From positions 1 through 23,684 of the forward strand of contig JBLHGU010000071.1 in assembly GCA_047615875.1 (NCBI GenBank): a stretch of DNA of 23,684 nucleotides, given 5' to 3'. The stretch is from JBLHGU01 sp047615875. Lineage in GTDB: Bacteria > Pseudomonadota > Gammaproteobacteria > Arenicellales > CAJQKF01. Below, in pieces: positions 1 through 7,347 of this stretch; positions within the stretch are counted from its first letter, which is position 1; every line of letters begins with the position of its first letter. The notes beneath the pieces are model-generated. The model had not been told where the DNA came from. It did not search any database and saw nothing but the letters and a program-made list of their open reading frames with translations. The position numbers and the translations under genes were made by a program.

Positions 1-2412
1 AAAGAATTCAGCGGCCACTTCAATGGTCATATTCAAGACATCGCTTATGGTTTTACCTTTGAAGTGAATCTCTAAAGTTTCCCGGTTGTATCGATCACCC
101 TTACATAAGTCACAGGGAACATAAACATCCGGTAGAAAATGCATTTCTACTTTAATTAAGCCATCACCCTGGCAAGTCTCACAACGCCCGCCTTTTACGT
201 TAAAAGAGAATCTGCCTGGTTTATAACCTCTGGCACGGGACTCCTGGGTGCCACTGAAAATCTCACGAATAGGTGTGAACAGTCCTGTATAAGTGGCGGG
301 ATTAGAACGTGGTGTCCGGCCAATAGGACTTTGATCGATCTCGATAATTTTATCGAAGTGGTGTAAACCCTCGATCTCATCATGCGGCTGTGCATGAACC
401 CGACTATCATGTAGAAAGCGGGATATTGCTGGATAGAGTGTCTGGTTAATTAATGTCGACTTTCCTGATCCTGAAACACCTGTAATGCAGGTCAGCAGCC
501 CGACCGGAATATCCACCGTTACGTTAGCCAGATTGTTTCCCCGTGCGTTTTTAATAGTAATGAGTTTTTCTGGTTGAGGGGGATGCCTCATCACCGGTAT
601 CTCAATTCTTTCCTTGCCCGATAAATAGCGACCGGTAATCGATTTTTCAGAATTTAGAATGGCGGATGGCGTGCCCTGAGCAACAATTTCACCACCATGA
701 ATACCGGCACCTGGACCAATATCAACAACCATGTCTGCGGTTAGAATAGCTTCCTCATCATGTTCGACTACAACGATGGTGTTGCCCAGATCTCGCAGAT
801 GGAAGAGGGTGTCGAGTAGTCGCGTATTATCTCTTTGATGCAGCCCTATAGAGGGTTCGTCAAGAATATACATAACCCCGACCAGGCCGGAGCCAATTTG
901 TGATGCCAGTCTAATGCGTTGGGCTTCGCCACCGGACAATGTTTCCGCAGCACGATCAAGGGTCAGATATTCGAGTCCAACATTAACCAGGAAACGCAAT
1001 CGATCACAGATTTCCTTAACGATTTTTTCAGCAATAGCACCTCGTTTACCAGATAGGTTTAATGCATCAAAAAACGCTAGTGTCTGTCCTACCGCCATCG
1101 CGGTGACATTGCTGATAGATTCTTTTTCGATAAAAACATTACGCGCTTCGGTTCTAAGTCGGCTGCCAGAACAAATTTCGCACTTCTGGGTGCTGCGAAA
1201 CTTGGCTAACTCCTCACGGATGGTATTTGAATCGGACTCCCGATAACGGCGCTCCATATTTGGCAACACGCCCTCAAATGGATGGGTCCGGTAAGTTGGC
1301 CTGCCATGATGGCGGTAATATTCAAAACGAATGGCTTCTCGACCACTGCCATATAAAACCAGTTTGCGAATTTTTGCTGGCAATTCTTCAAATGGCTGTT
1401 CGATATCAAAATCGTAGTGTGCTGCCAGCGATTTAAGCAGACTGAAATAAAACATACTGCGTCGATTCCAGCCTGAGATTGCCCCTTCGGCGAGACTTAG
1501 ACTGGCGTCGAAGACCACTCGATCAGGGTCGAAAAACTGTCTGATGCCCAAACCATCACAACTCTGACAGGCACCGGCAGGATTGTTGAAAGAGAAAAGC
1601 CTTGGCTCAAGCTCACTCAGTGCGTAACCACAATGTTTACAGGCGTACTTTGCGGAAAACAGTAGTTCATCCTGACTCTCTTCCTCCTCTTTTGGCACGA
1701 TAGCTACCTTAGAGATATCGTCTGCAAGGCCAAGTGCGGTTTCGAAAGATTCCGCCATTCTTTGTTGATTTCCATCGCGCACCACCAGCCGATCTACCAC
1801 TACCTCCACATCATGTTTGAAGTTTTTCTTCAATGCCGGAGGATCCGCTAATTCCTCGACTCGGCCATCGATTCGAGCGCGCAGGAAACCCTGTGCATGG
1901 AGTTGTTCAAATAGGTGCTGAAATTCGCCCTTACGATTCTGCACCACGGGTGCCAAAAGCATAATGCGGGTGCCATCGGGTAGTTTCATCACCTCGTCTA
2001 CCATTTCGCTGATGGCTTTGGCTTCCAGGGTGATGTCGTGGTCAGGGCAACGAGGTTCGCCTACCCGGGCAAACAGCAGACGTAGATAGTCATAAATTTC
2101 AGTAACCGTGCCGACTGTGGAGCGTGGATTGTGGGAAGAAGTTTTCTGCTCGATACTGATAGCAGGAGAAAGTCCCTCGATCAGATCGACGTCGGGTTTT
2201 TCCATCAGCGATAGAAACTGTCGCGCGTAGGTAGACAGCGATTCGACGTACCGCCGTTGTCCTTCGGCAAAAATGGTATCAAAAGCCAATGAAGACTTGC
2301 CTGAACCAGACAGCCCCGTAATGACGATTAGCTTGTCTCGCGGCAAGTCCAGATCGATGCCCTTGAGATTATGGGTGCGGGCGCCGCGAATTTTTATGGT
2401 TTGAATCGACAC
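1..2412 (-). CDS. uvrA: UvrABC excinuclease subunit A (3' end beyond window)
   Basis: UvrA is the dimeric DNA-damage sensor ATPase of nucleotide excision repair; it loads UvrB at lesions in the cytoplasm. The reading frame from the GTG at 2412-2410 is open for all 804 codons to the left edge, so roughly the last 130-140 residues are missing compared with the usual length near 940. Visible motifs: first Walker A (GLSGSGKSS, residues about 33-41), a CxxC...CxxC zinc module in the first half (KYACKHCGYA ... GACQSCDG), an ABC signature/Walker B region ending in YILDEPSIGLHQRD, a second Walker A (VSGSGKSTLIN), a second CxxC...CxxC zinc module (CETC ... CDLC), and the near-terminal KGKTISDVLNMTIEVAAEFF. 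GTG is chosen because the conserved N-terminus (IKIRGARTHNLKGIDLDLP) begins right after it and no better start lies nearby; the ribosome site is weak (GGGA). It is divergent from the MFS gene, as I recall from Pseudomonas-type genomes. Confidence 0.97.
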   Translation of the reverse strand, partial: MSIQTIKIRGARTHNLKGIDLDLPRDKLIVITGLSGSGKSSLAFDTIFAEGQRRYVESLSTYARQFLSLMEKPDVDLIEGLSPAISIEQKTSSHNPRSTVGTVTEIYDYLRLLFARVGEPRCPDHDITLEAKAISEMVDEVMKLPDGTRIMLLAPVVQNRKGEFQHLFEQLHAQGFLRARIDGRVEELADPPALKKNFKHDVEVVVDRLVVRDGNQQRMAESFETALGLADDISKVAIVPKEEEESQDELLFSAKYACKHCGYALSELEPRLFSFNNPAGACQSCDGLGIRQFFDPDRVVFDASLSLAEGAISGWNRRSMFYFSLLKSLAAHYDFDIEQPFEELPAKIRKLVLYGSGREAIRFEYYRHHGRPTYRTHPFEGVLPNMERRYRESDSNTIREELAKFRSTQKCEICSGSRLRTEARNVFIEKESISNVTAMAVGQTLAFFDALNLSGKRGAIAEKIVKEICDRLRFLVNVGLEYLTLDRAAETLSGGEAQRIRLASQIGSGLVGVMYILDEPSIGLHQRDNTRLLDTLFHLRDLGNTIVVVEHDEEAILTADMVVDIGPGAGIHGGEIVAQGTPSAILNSEKSITGRYLSGKERIEIPVMRHPPQPEKLITIKNARGNNLANVTVDIPVGLLTCITGVSGSGKSTLINQTLYPAISRFLHDSRVHAQPHDEIEGLHHFDKIIEIDQSPIGRTPRSNPATYTGLFTPIREIFSGTQESRARGYKPGRFSFNVKGGRCETCQGDGLIKVEMHFLPDVYVPCDLCKGDRYNRETLEIHFKGKTISDVLNMTIEVAAEFF

Positions 2413-2433
2413 TAAAGGAATCCCGTGCAAAAC

Positions 2434-2449
2434 CTGATACTATACGCCG
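2434..2449. promoter_or_regulatory. Possible degenerate LexA (SOS) box
   Basis: The sequence CTGATACTATACGCCG keeps the left CTG, an alternating A/T core and the final C.G of the CTG-N10-CAG LexA site, but the right half is CCG instead of CAG. It covers the proposed -10 of uvrA, the position expected of a LexA operator on this SOS gene. By my count 9 of 16 positions match the E. coli-type consensus, so this is suggestive only. Confidence 0.3.
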
Positions 2450-2468
2450 CCGCCGTTATGGGTTGCAA
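2439..2468 (-). promoter_or_regulatory. Candidate sigma70 promoter of uvrA
   Basis: On the minus strand TTGCAA (2468-2463) is followed after 18 nt by TATAGT (2444-2439). The start would fall near 2432 and leave a leader of about 20 nt before the GTG at 2412. Match to consensus is moderate (4/6 and 5/6). It overlaps an SOS-like box at 2434-2449. Confidence 0.4.
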
Positions 2469-2651
2469 AGTTCATTTGTATTAAATTTCAGACGTAATTG
2501 AAGCCCAGTAAAAGCCTTGACAATATTGTGCTTATACTTTTCTGAAATAACCGATTTTGAGATAATTCGGCATGATAGTTGGAAATAATATTTGTCGTAT
2601 TGATCTGAAAAATTTCAAGCGAAAGATACATCCAGATCGAGCCAACAATAA

Positions 2652-2679
2652 TTCGCACAGACCAATTCTTTCCTACAAT
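2652..2679 (+). promoter_or_regulatory. Candidate promoter of the yajR-like gene
   Basis: TTCGCA (2652-2657) and TACAAT (2674-2679) are separated by 16 nt. The predicted transcript start near 2686 gives a leader of about 60 nt that would contain the inverted repeat at 2704-2722. The -10 element is good, the -35 fair (4/6). Confidence 0.35.
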
Positions 2680-2703
2680 GAATCGATTTATTTTTTCGCC
2701 AAT

Positions 2704-2722
2704 ACTCTTGTCGAGCAAGAGT
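2704..2722. repeat. Inverted repeat in yajR leader
   Basis: ACTCTTG-TCGAG-CAAGAGT has two perfect 7-nt arms around a 5-nt centre and lies 25 nt before the yajR-like start codon. It could be a repressor operator or an RNA hairpin; no T-run follows, so it is not an intrinsic terminator. Confidence 0.55.
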
Positions 2723-2747
2723 GATTTATCAAACCGACTGATAGATT

Positions 2748-4130
2748 ATGCGATCTAGTTCATTAAATTCTGCCGAGAGAAGGGCGGTTGTTTCCCTAGC
2801 GGGCATTTTTGCTCTGCGCATGCTGGGATTGTTTTTGGTCCTGCCAGTGTTTGCAGTTTTTGCTCGAGACCTACCTGGCAGTACGCCGTTTCTGGCTGGC
2901 CTGGCCCTCGGCATTTATGGTTTAACTCAGTCTGTACTACAAATTCCATTTGGTTACCTGTCTGATCGATATGGCCGAAAAGAAATAATTACCTGTGGTT
3001 TGCTCATTTTCATTATCGGTAGTGTTGTAGCAGCGCTGTCAGACTCTATCTACGGAATTATTTTTGGTCGGGCACTGCAAGGCGCCGGTGCTATTGCTGC
3101 TGCTATTCTAGCGCTTGCGGCAGATCTAACCAGAGAGCAACAGCGCACTAAAGCAATGGCAAGTATTGGTGTCAGTATTGGCGGTGCGTTTATGCTAGCG
3201 CTGATGTTGGGGCCACTGTTGGAAGCGTGGTTTGGCGTGTCCGGGATATTCTGGGTAACGGCCATTCTCGCGGTATTGGCATTGCCAGTTCTGTGGTGGT
3301 ACACGCCCACTCCTGCGACAGCTTCGATTCATGTTGATCTTAAGTTTCAACCGGGTCGATTTGTGGAATTGCTGTGGAATCCACAGTTAATCAGATTCGA
3401 CATTGGAATTTTTGCCCTACACCTGGCATTAACTGCAATTTTTGTTGTGGTGCCACTGACTCTGGTCGATGCCCTGGGGCTAAATACTATCGAACATTGG
3501 AAAATATATATTCCAGTGATGTTGGCATCGGTAGTAGGCATGCTTCCGTTGATTATTCTGGCGCACAAGTTTGGTAATTATTCGGCGGCTATGAAAATAG
3601 CAATCGGCTTGCTCATTGTGGCCGAGTTAATGTTTGCGTTTGTCGATAGTCAATTAATCTGGATAGTCGTGGCATTGTGGTTATTCTTTTCCGGATTCAA
3701 TGCATTAGAAGCACTTTTGCCGACCCTGGTATCACGCCTGGCCCCGGCTGGCTCAAAGGGTACCGTAATGGGTGTGTACAACACCTTCCAGTTTGTAGGT
3801 ATTTTTGTTGGTGGGGCATTAGGCGGTTGGTTATTTGGGCAATATGGTGCCGCGGCGGTTTTTCTATTGGCAACTGCAGCATTGGGTTTGTGGCTAATAC
3901 TGATAATTACCGCACCAGCGCTGCGTCTGCTTGACAGCCTGACCTTGCATATTGACCCTCAGTTTGACGGCGACCCAAGAGATTTGTACACAAGTGTGCT
4001 GGATTTGCCAGGTATTGAAGATGCAACCGTACTAATTAAAGAACGCCTGGTTTATATCAAGGTGGATAAACAGGTGTTTCAACCAGATTCATTGGTTGCA
4101 ACACAGTCTTTGAAATTGGAAATTGATTAG
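2748..4130 (+). CDS. yajR: YajR-like MFS transporter with C-terminal YAM-type domain
   Basis: Inner-membrane major facilitator superfamily permease of 460 residues, with substrate unknown; proton-driven efflux is the usual inference. The N-terminus (ERRAVVSLAGIFALRMLGLFLVLP) and motif A (GYLSDRYGRK, residues 69-78), followed by GRALQGAGAIAAA near 107-119, closely resemble E. coli YajR as I recall it. Twelve hydrophobic segments occupy about residues 14-390. The tail after about residue 395 is a soluble stretch containing IEDATVLIKERLVYIKVDKQVF, which looks like the small ferredoxin-like YAM domain that distinguishes YajR from other MFS proteins; length also agrees (YajR about 454). ATG 2748 matches the family start, although no clear ribosome site precedes it. 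It sits between uvrA and ssb, an arrangement I recall from Pseudomonas, where it is also MFS-encoding. Confidence 0.9.
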   Translation: MRSSSLNSAERRAVVSLAGIFALRMLGLFLVLPVFAVFARDLPGSTPFLAGLALGIYGLTQSVLQIPFGYLSDRYGRKEIITCGLLIFIIGSVVAALSDSIYGIIFGRALQGAGAIAAAILALAADLTREQQRTKAMASIGVSIGGAFMLALMLGPLLEAWFGVSGIFWVTAILAVLALPVLWWYTPTPATASIHVDLKFQPGRFVELLWNPQLIRFDIGIFALHLALTAIFVVVPLTLVDALGLNTIEHWKIYIPVMLASVVGMLPLIILAHKFGNYSAAMKIAIGLLIVAELMFAFVDSQLIWIVVALWLFFSGFNALEALLPTLVSRLAPAGSKGTVMGVYNTFQFVGIFVGGALGGWLFGQYGAAAVFLLATAALGLWLILIITAPALRLLDSLTLHIDPQFDGDPRDLYTSVLDLPGIEDATVLIKERLVYIKVDKQVFQPDSLVATQSLKLEID

Positions 4131-4131
4131 A

Positions 4132-4155
4132 AGGGTCTTAATATACAAAGACCCT
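4132..4155 (+). terminator. Hairpin after yajR, weak terminator
   Basis: AGGGTCTT (4132-4139) pairs perfectly with AAGACCCT (4148-4155) around an 8-nt AT loop, beginning one nucleotide after the yajR stop codon. No true T-run follows, so termination is probably partial; it may separate yajR from ssb expression. Confidence 0.45.
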
Positions 4156-4217
4156 GTGATATATTTCCGGGAGCTTCAGATTAAATCAAGTAAATATCCA
4201 GAATCATTTTTAACTAC

Positions 4218-4223
4218 GAGGAA
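4218..4223 (+). promoter_or_regulatory. Ribosome binding site of ssb
   Basis: GAGGAA lies 5 nt before the ATG at 4229 and is one of the clearest Shine-Dalgarno sites in the window. It fixes the ssb start. Confidence 0.7.
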
Positions 4224-4228
4224 AAGTC

Positions 4229-4741
4229 ATGGCGCGAGGCGTAAATAAGGTCATTTTGGTAGGAAATTTGGGTAAAGACCCGGAGGTTAGATATTCCGCC
4301 AATGGTGCCGCTATAGCCAATGCAACCATCGCTACATCCGAGCAATGGAAGGATAAAAATACTGGTGAGAATCAGGAAAAGACTGAATGGCACCGTGTTG
4401 TATTCTTTGGCAGATTAGGCGAAATTGTGGGCGAGTACTTAAAGAAAGGCTCACAAATTTATATTGAAGGCAAACTGCAAACCCGCAAGTGGCAGGATCA
4501 GAGTGGACAGGATAAATACACCACTGAGATTGTAGCCAGCGAAATGCAGATGTTAGGCGGTCGAAATTCTGGTGGCGGCGGTGGTGGCGAGAGCTATCAG
4601 CCTGTCTCTGGAGGCGGCGGCGGAAGTAACCGCGGCAGTGCCAGTGGAGGTGGTGGGGGTGGCAAACCAGCACCTGCACCTTCTGGCGGTGGTCAAAGCG
4701 GCGGCGGATTTGACGACTTCGACGACGACATCCCGTTTTAG
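4229..4741 (+). CDS. ssb: Single-stranded DNA-binding protein
   Basis: SSB coats single-stranded DNA during replication, recombination and repair, and recruits partners through its acidic tail. The 170-residue protein starts MARGVNKVILVGNLGKDPEVRY, the family N-terminus, and its OB fold extends to about residue 110 with the conserved EWHRVVFFGRLGEI segment and TEIVASEMQMLGGR at the end. A very glycine-rich flexible linker (about residues 111-160, with runs of five to six Gly) leads to the tip DFDDDIPF, the conserved protein-interaction peptide. Length is close to E. coli SSB (178). It is followed by a strong terminator and probably belongs to the uvrA-ssb repair neighbourhood. I saw no SOS-type box directly in front of it. 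Confidence 0.98.
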   Translation: MARGVNKVILVGNLGKDPEVRYSANGAAIANATIATSEQWKDKNTGENQEKTEWHRVVFFGRLGEIVGEYLKKGSQIYIEGKLQTRKWQDQSGQDKYTTEIVASEMQMLGGRNSGGGGGGESYQPVSGGGGGSNRGSASGGGGGGKPAPAPSGGGQSGGGFDDFDDDIPF

Positions 4742-4767
4742 AGGTCACCTCATTTGATACATTTAAT

Positions 4768-4802
4768 AACCCCTGTAAGAGTTTGTTCTTCAGGGGTTTT
4801 TT
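4768..4802 (+). terminator. Strong intrinsic terminator of ssb
   Basis: AACCCCTG (4768-4775) pairs with CAGGGGTT (4791-4798); AAGA/TCTT extend the stem inside, and the 3' side runs into six T residues (4797-4802). This is a textbook rho-independent terminator, located 26 nt after the ssb stop and only 15 nt before the next start codon. Confidence 0.9.
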
Positions 4803-4817
4803 AATCATAGAATTGCC

Positions 4818-6479
4818 ATGAATTACGATTACATTATTGTTGGAGCGGGTTCCGCCGGGTGCGTGTTGGCGAACCGATTAAGTGCAGACTCTGCAGTAGA
4901 AGTTTTATTGCTGGAGGCAGGCGGCAGCGACCGCAGCATATTTATTCAGATGCCCACGGCGCTGTCTATTCCTATGAATATGCCTCGCTTCAACTGGTTT
5001 TTCGAATCAGATAAAGAACCGACATTGGATAATCGGGTGATGCATTGTCCTCGGGGTAAGGTCCTGGGTGGTTCTTCCTCGATCAATGGCATGGTTTATG
5101 TGCGTGGTAATGCCGGGGATTTTGACGAATGGGAAGAAGCAGGTGCTGAAGGCTGGGGTTATCGACATTGCTTGCCTTATTTCAAACGGGCCGAGACCTG
5201 GTTTGGTGGCGAAGACGAGTACCGTGGTGGCAGTGGGCCGCTGAATACCTGTAATGGTAACGAAATGAAGTTGAATCCTCTCTACGAGGCTTTCATCGAA
5301 GCAGGTAAGCAGGCAGGTTACGGATTCACAAAAGACTATAACGGCCATCGACAGGAAGGTTTTGGGGCCATGCATATGACTGTTAAGGATGGCGTACGCT
5401 GGTCAACGGCCAATGCTTATCTTAAACCCGTATTGGATAGACCTAATCTGACCGTGTTGCCAGACTGCCTGGTAGATAAAGTTATCCTCAAGAATGGTCG
5501 GGCCCAGGGTATTTCCTTTAGCCAGAAGGGCCGACAAAAGTCGGCTTATGGCAGAGAGGTGATTTTGTCAGCAGGTTCTATCGGTTCGCCAACCATATTG
5601 CAAAGATCCGGCATAGGGCCTGTAGATGTACTGCAGAATGCCGGGATAGAGGTCATTCACGAATCTGCCGGTGTCGGTGAGAATTTGCAAGATCATCTGG
5701 AAGTGTATTTTCAGTTCCGCTGCAAAAAGCCCATCACTTTAAACAGTAAGCTAAATCTTTGGAGCAAGGCTCTGATTGGTGCTCGATGGTTGTTATTCAA
5801 AAGTGGTCTTGGCGCTACTAACCATTTTGAGTCCTGCGCCTTCATACGATCGCAGGCGGGAGTGCGATGGCCGGATATCCAATATCACTTTCTTCCGGCT
5901 GCGATGCGCTACGACGGCAATGCATCATTCGATGGCCATGGCTTCCAGGTTCACGTTGGGCCTAATAAACCAAAGAGTCGTGGCAGAGTGGCGATTCGTT
6001 CTGATAAGCCGGAAGAAAAACCGTCTGTATTGTTTAATTACATGCAAGATAGCCGTGATATAGAAGACTGGCGACGCTGTATCCACCTGACAAGAGAGAT
6101 TATCGAACAACAGGCTATGGATGAATATCGTGATGATGAAATTCAGCCTGGTGAAAATGTTCAGGACGATGAGTCTATCGATGCATGGGTGCGGGCCAAT
6201 ACAGAGAGCGCCTATCATGCTTCCTGTACCTGCAAAATGGGCGCAGACTCGGACCCAATGGCGGTCCTCGATAATCAATGCCGGGTTAAAGGAGTCGAGT
6301 CATTGCGGGTGGTAGATTCATCAATATTCCCGACCATTCCGAACGGAAATCTGAATGCGCCGACTATTATGATTGCAGAGAAGGCAGCAGATGCGATTTT
6401 GGGCAACTATTTGCAGCCATCTGAGTCTGAGGCCTGGGTTGATCCAGAATGGGCTATCAGGCAAAGGGAAAATCCGTGA
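4818..6479 (+). CDS. GMC-family FAD-dependent alcohol dehydrogenase, choline-dehydrogenase-like
   Basis: A 553-residue flavoprotein of the glucose-methanol-choline family that oxidises an alcohol to an aldehyde and passes electrons to a quinone or other acceptor. Visible features: FAD dinucleotide motif GAGSAG (residues 9-14) with the ribose-binding E33, GMC signature 1 (GKVLGGSSSINGMVYVRGN, about 80-98), signature 2 (GSIGSPTILQRSGIG), and the active-site pair His467 (AYHASCTCKMG) and Asn511 (GNLNAPT), spaced as in choline oxidase and dehydrogenase. Many stretches resemble E. coli BetA (QYHFLPAAM, GFQVHVGPNKPKSRGRV, LFNYMQD). No betB, betI or choline transporter is nearby, so choline itself is uncertain; the linked ring-cleavage dioxygenase would also allow an aromatic or other alcohol. 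It overlaps the next gene by 4 nt. No clear ribosome site precedes ATG 4818; the family N-terminus supports the start. Confidence 0.88.
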   Translation: MNYDYIIVGAGSAGCVLANRLSADSAVEVLLLEAGGSDRSIFIQMPTALSIPMNMPRFNWFFESDKEPTLDNRVMHCPRGKVLGGSSSINGMVYVRGNAGDFDEWEEAGAEGWGYRHCLPYFKRAETWFGGEDEYRGGSGPLNTCNGNEMKLNPLYEAFIEAGKQAGYGFTKDYNGHRQEGFGAMHMTVKDGVRWSTANAYLKPVLDRPNLTVLPDCLVDKVILKNGRAQGISFSQKGRQKSAYGREVILSAGSIGSPTILQRSGIGPVDVLQNAGIEVIHESAGVGENLQDHLEVYFQFRCKKPITLNSKLNLWSKALIGARWLLFKSGLGATNHFESCAFIRSQAGVRWPDIQYHFLPAAMRYDGNASFDGHGFQVHVGPNKPKSRGRVAIRSDKPEEKPSVLFNYMQDSRDIEDWRRCIHLTREIIEQQAMDEYRDDEIQPGENVQDDESIDAWVRANTESAYHASCTCKMGADSDPMAVLDNQCRVKGVESLRVVDSSIFPTIPNGNLNAPTIMIAEKAADAILGNYLQPSESEAWVDPEWAIRQRENP

Positions 6480-7291
6480 ACACCACCACTCCTGTAGCGC
6501 CTGCATTGTATATACCCCATGGTGGCGGGCCATTACCTGTTATGGGAGACTCAAATCATACCGAGTTGATCTCTTTTCTTAAGTCAGTTCCAGATCAGAT
6601 GCCAACACCTGCTGCGATTCTGGTTGTGAGCGCACATTGGGAAAATTCGACGACAAGCATTATGAGTGCTGCTAACCCCAGCATGCACTACGATTACTCA
6701 GGCTTTCCCGCGGAGACTTATAAATACCACTACCCCGCACCCGGTAGCCCAGCTATCGCGGCTGAAATTATGCAGGAACTTCAAAAGGCAAAGTTTGATT
6801 GCCAGCTAGACGAATCCAGGGATTATGACCACGGTTTGTTTATTCCCCTTATGTTGATGTATTCGAAAGCAGAAATTCCCTGTCTACAAGTTTCATTGCA
6901 GAATAACCTCGATGCAGGGAGCCATATAAAGCTTGGTCAGATTCTGGCAAGTTTGAGAAAGCAAAATGTCCTGATTCTTGGCTCAGGTATGTCATTCCAT
7001 AATTTTTCTGCATTTTTTGATCCAACACTTGGCGACGGAACCGAAAGTGATCAGTTTCAGGACTGGATTTTGGACGTCTGCGTTAGAGGTGATGCACCTT
7101 TGCAAGACAGGATCGATCGTATGGCTGATTGGCAATCGGCTCCCTGCGCTCGTTTTTGTCATCCCCGTGAGGAACATCTTCTGCCACTACACGTGTGTTT
7201 TGGTGCAGGTATAGAGACCTCCCAGACTGCAGAGATTGTCTTTGATAGCAAAATATTGGGCAAGCGGGTTGTTGGATTGATGTGGCGATAA
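6476..7291 (+). CDS. Class III extradiol ring-cleavage dioxygenase, DODA/YgiD type
   Basis: Cytoplasmic metal-dependent dioxygenase (271 residues) of the 4,5-DOPA-extradiol-dioxygenase-like family, which cleaves catechol-type rings; the true substrate is unknown. Conserved histidines are present: His15 (IPHGGGP), His54 (VVSAHW), His119 (DYDHG), His175 (GSGMSFHN) and a C-terminal EEHLLPLHV. YHYPAPGSPAIA is also a hallmark. I choose the GTG at 6476 over an in-frame ATG at 6449. GTG overlaps the GMC stop in a GTGA tetranucleotide, has a good AAGGGAA ribosome site 5-6 nt ahead, and yields the normal family N-terminus. The overlap indicates translational coupling to the GMC oxidoreductase and so a shared pathway. 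Confidence 0.88.
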   Translation: MNTTTPVAPALYIPHGGGPLPVMGDSNHTELISFLKSVPDQMPTPAAILVVSAHWENSTTSIMSAANPSMHYDYSGFPAETYKYHYPAPGSPAIAAEIMQELQKAKFDCQLDESRDYDHGLFIPLMLMYSKAEIPCLQVSLQNNLDAGSHIKLGQILASLRKQNVLILGSGMSFHNFSAFFDPTLGDGTESDQFQDWILDVCVRGDAPLQDRIDRMADWQSAPCARFCHPREEHLLPLHVCFGAGIETSQTAEIVFDSKILGKRVVGLMWR

Positions 7292-7347
7292 CTTTTCAAA
7301 TTGCCCTGATTTGTTCAATGGCAAAATTTTGAGAAATTGAATAATAC

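Larger units (their letters stand above)
2413..2747. other. Divergent uvrA / yajR intergenic region
   Basis: This 335-nt gap is AT-rich and holds the candidate uvrA promoter and SOS-like box at its left, a candidate yajR promoter (2652-2679) and a 19-nt inverted repeat (2704-2722) at its right. A minus-strand open frame of 76 codons (2718-2488, TTG start, no ribosome site) crosses it. Its product is hydrophobic in the middle (VRIIVGSIWMYLSL) but matches no family I know, so I do not call it a gene. Confidence 0.6.

Noticed and set aside
2488..2718. Minus-strand open frame of 76 codons in the uvrA-yajR gap
   Set aside because: TTG start without a ribosome site, no recognisable family, and it would overlap the candidate yajR promoter and operator repeat. 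It is more likely chance in AT-rich DNA.
4332..4808. 158-codon frame opposite ssb
   Set aside because: It is the antisense shadow of the Gly-rich ssb linker and the terminator; the translation is low-complexity Arg/His-rich and has no family features.
6449..6475. ATG 6449 as the dioxygenase start
   Set aside because: It would add nine residues not seen in the family and has no ribosome site, whereas GTG 6476 has AAGGGAA at good spacing and a GTGA overlap.
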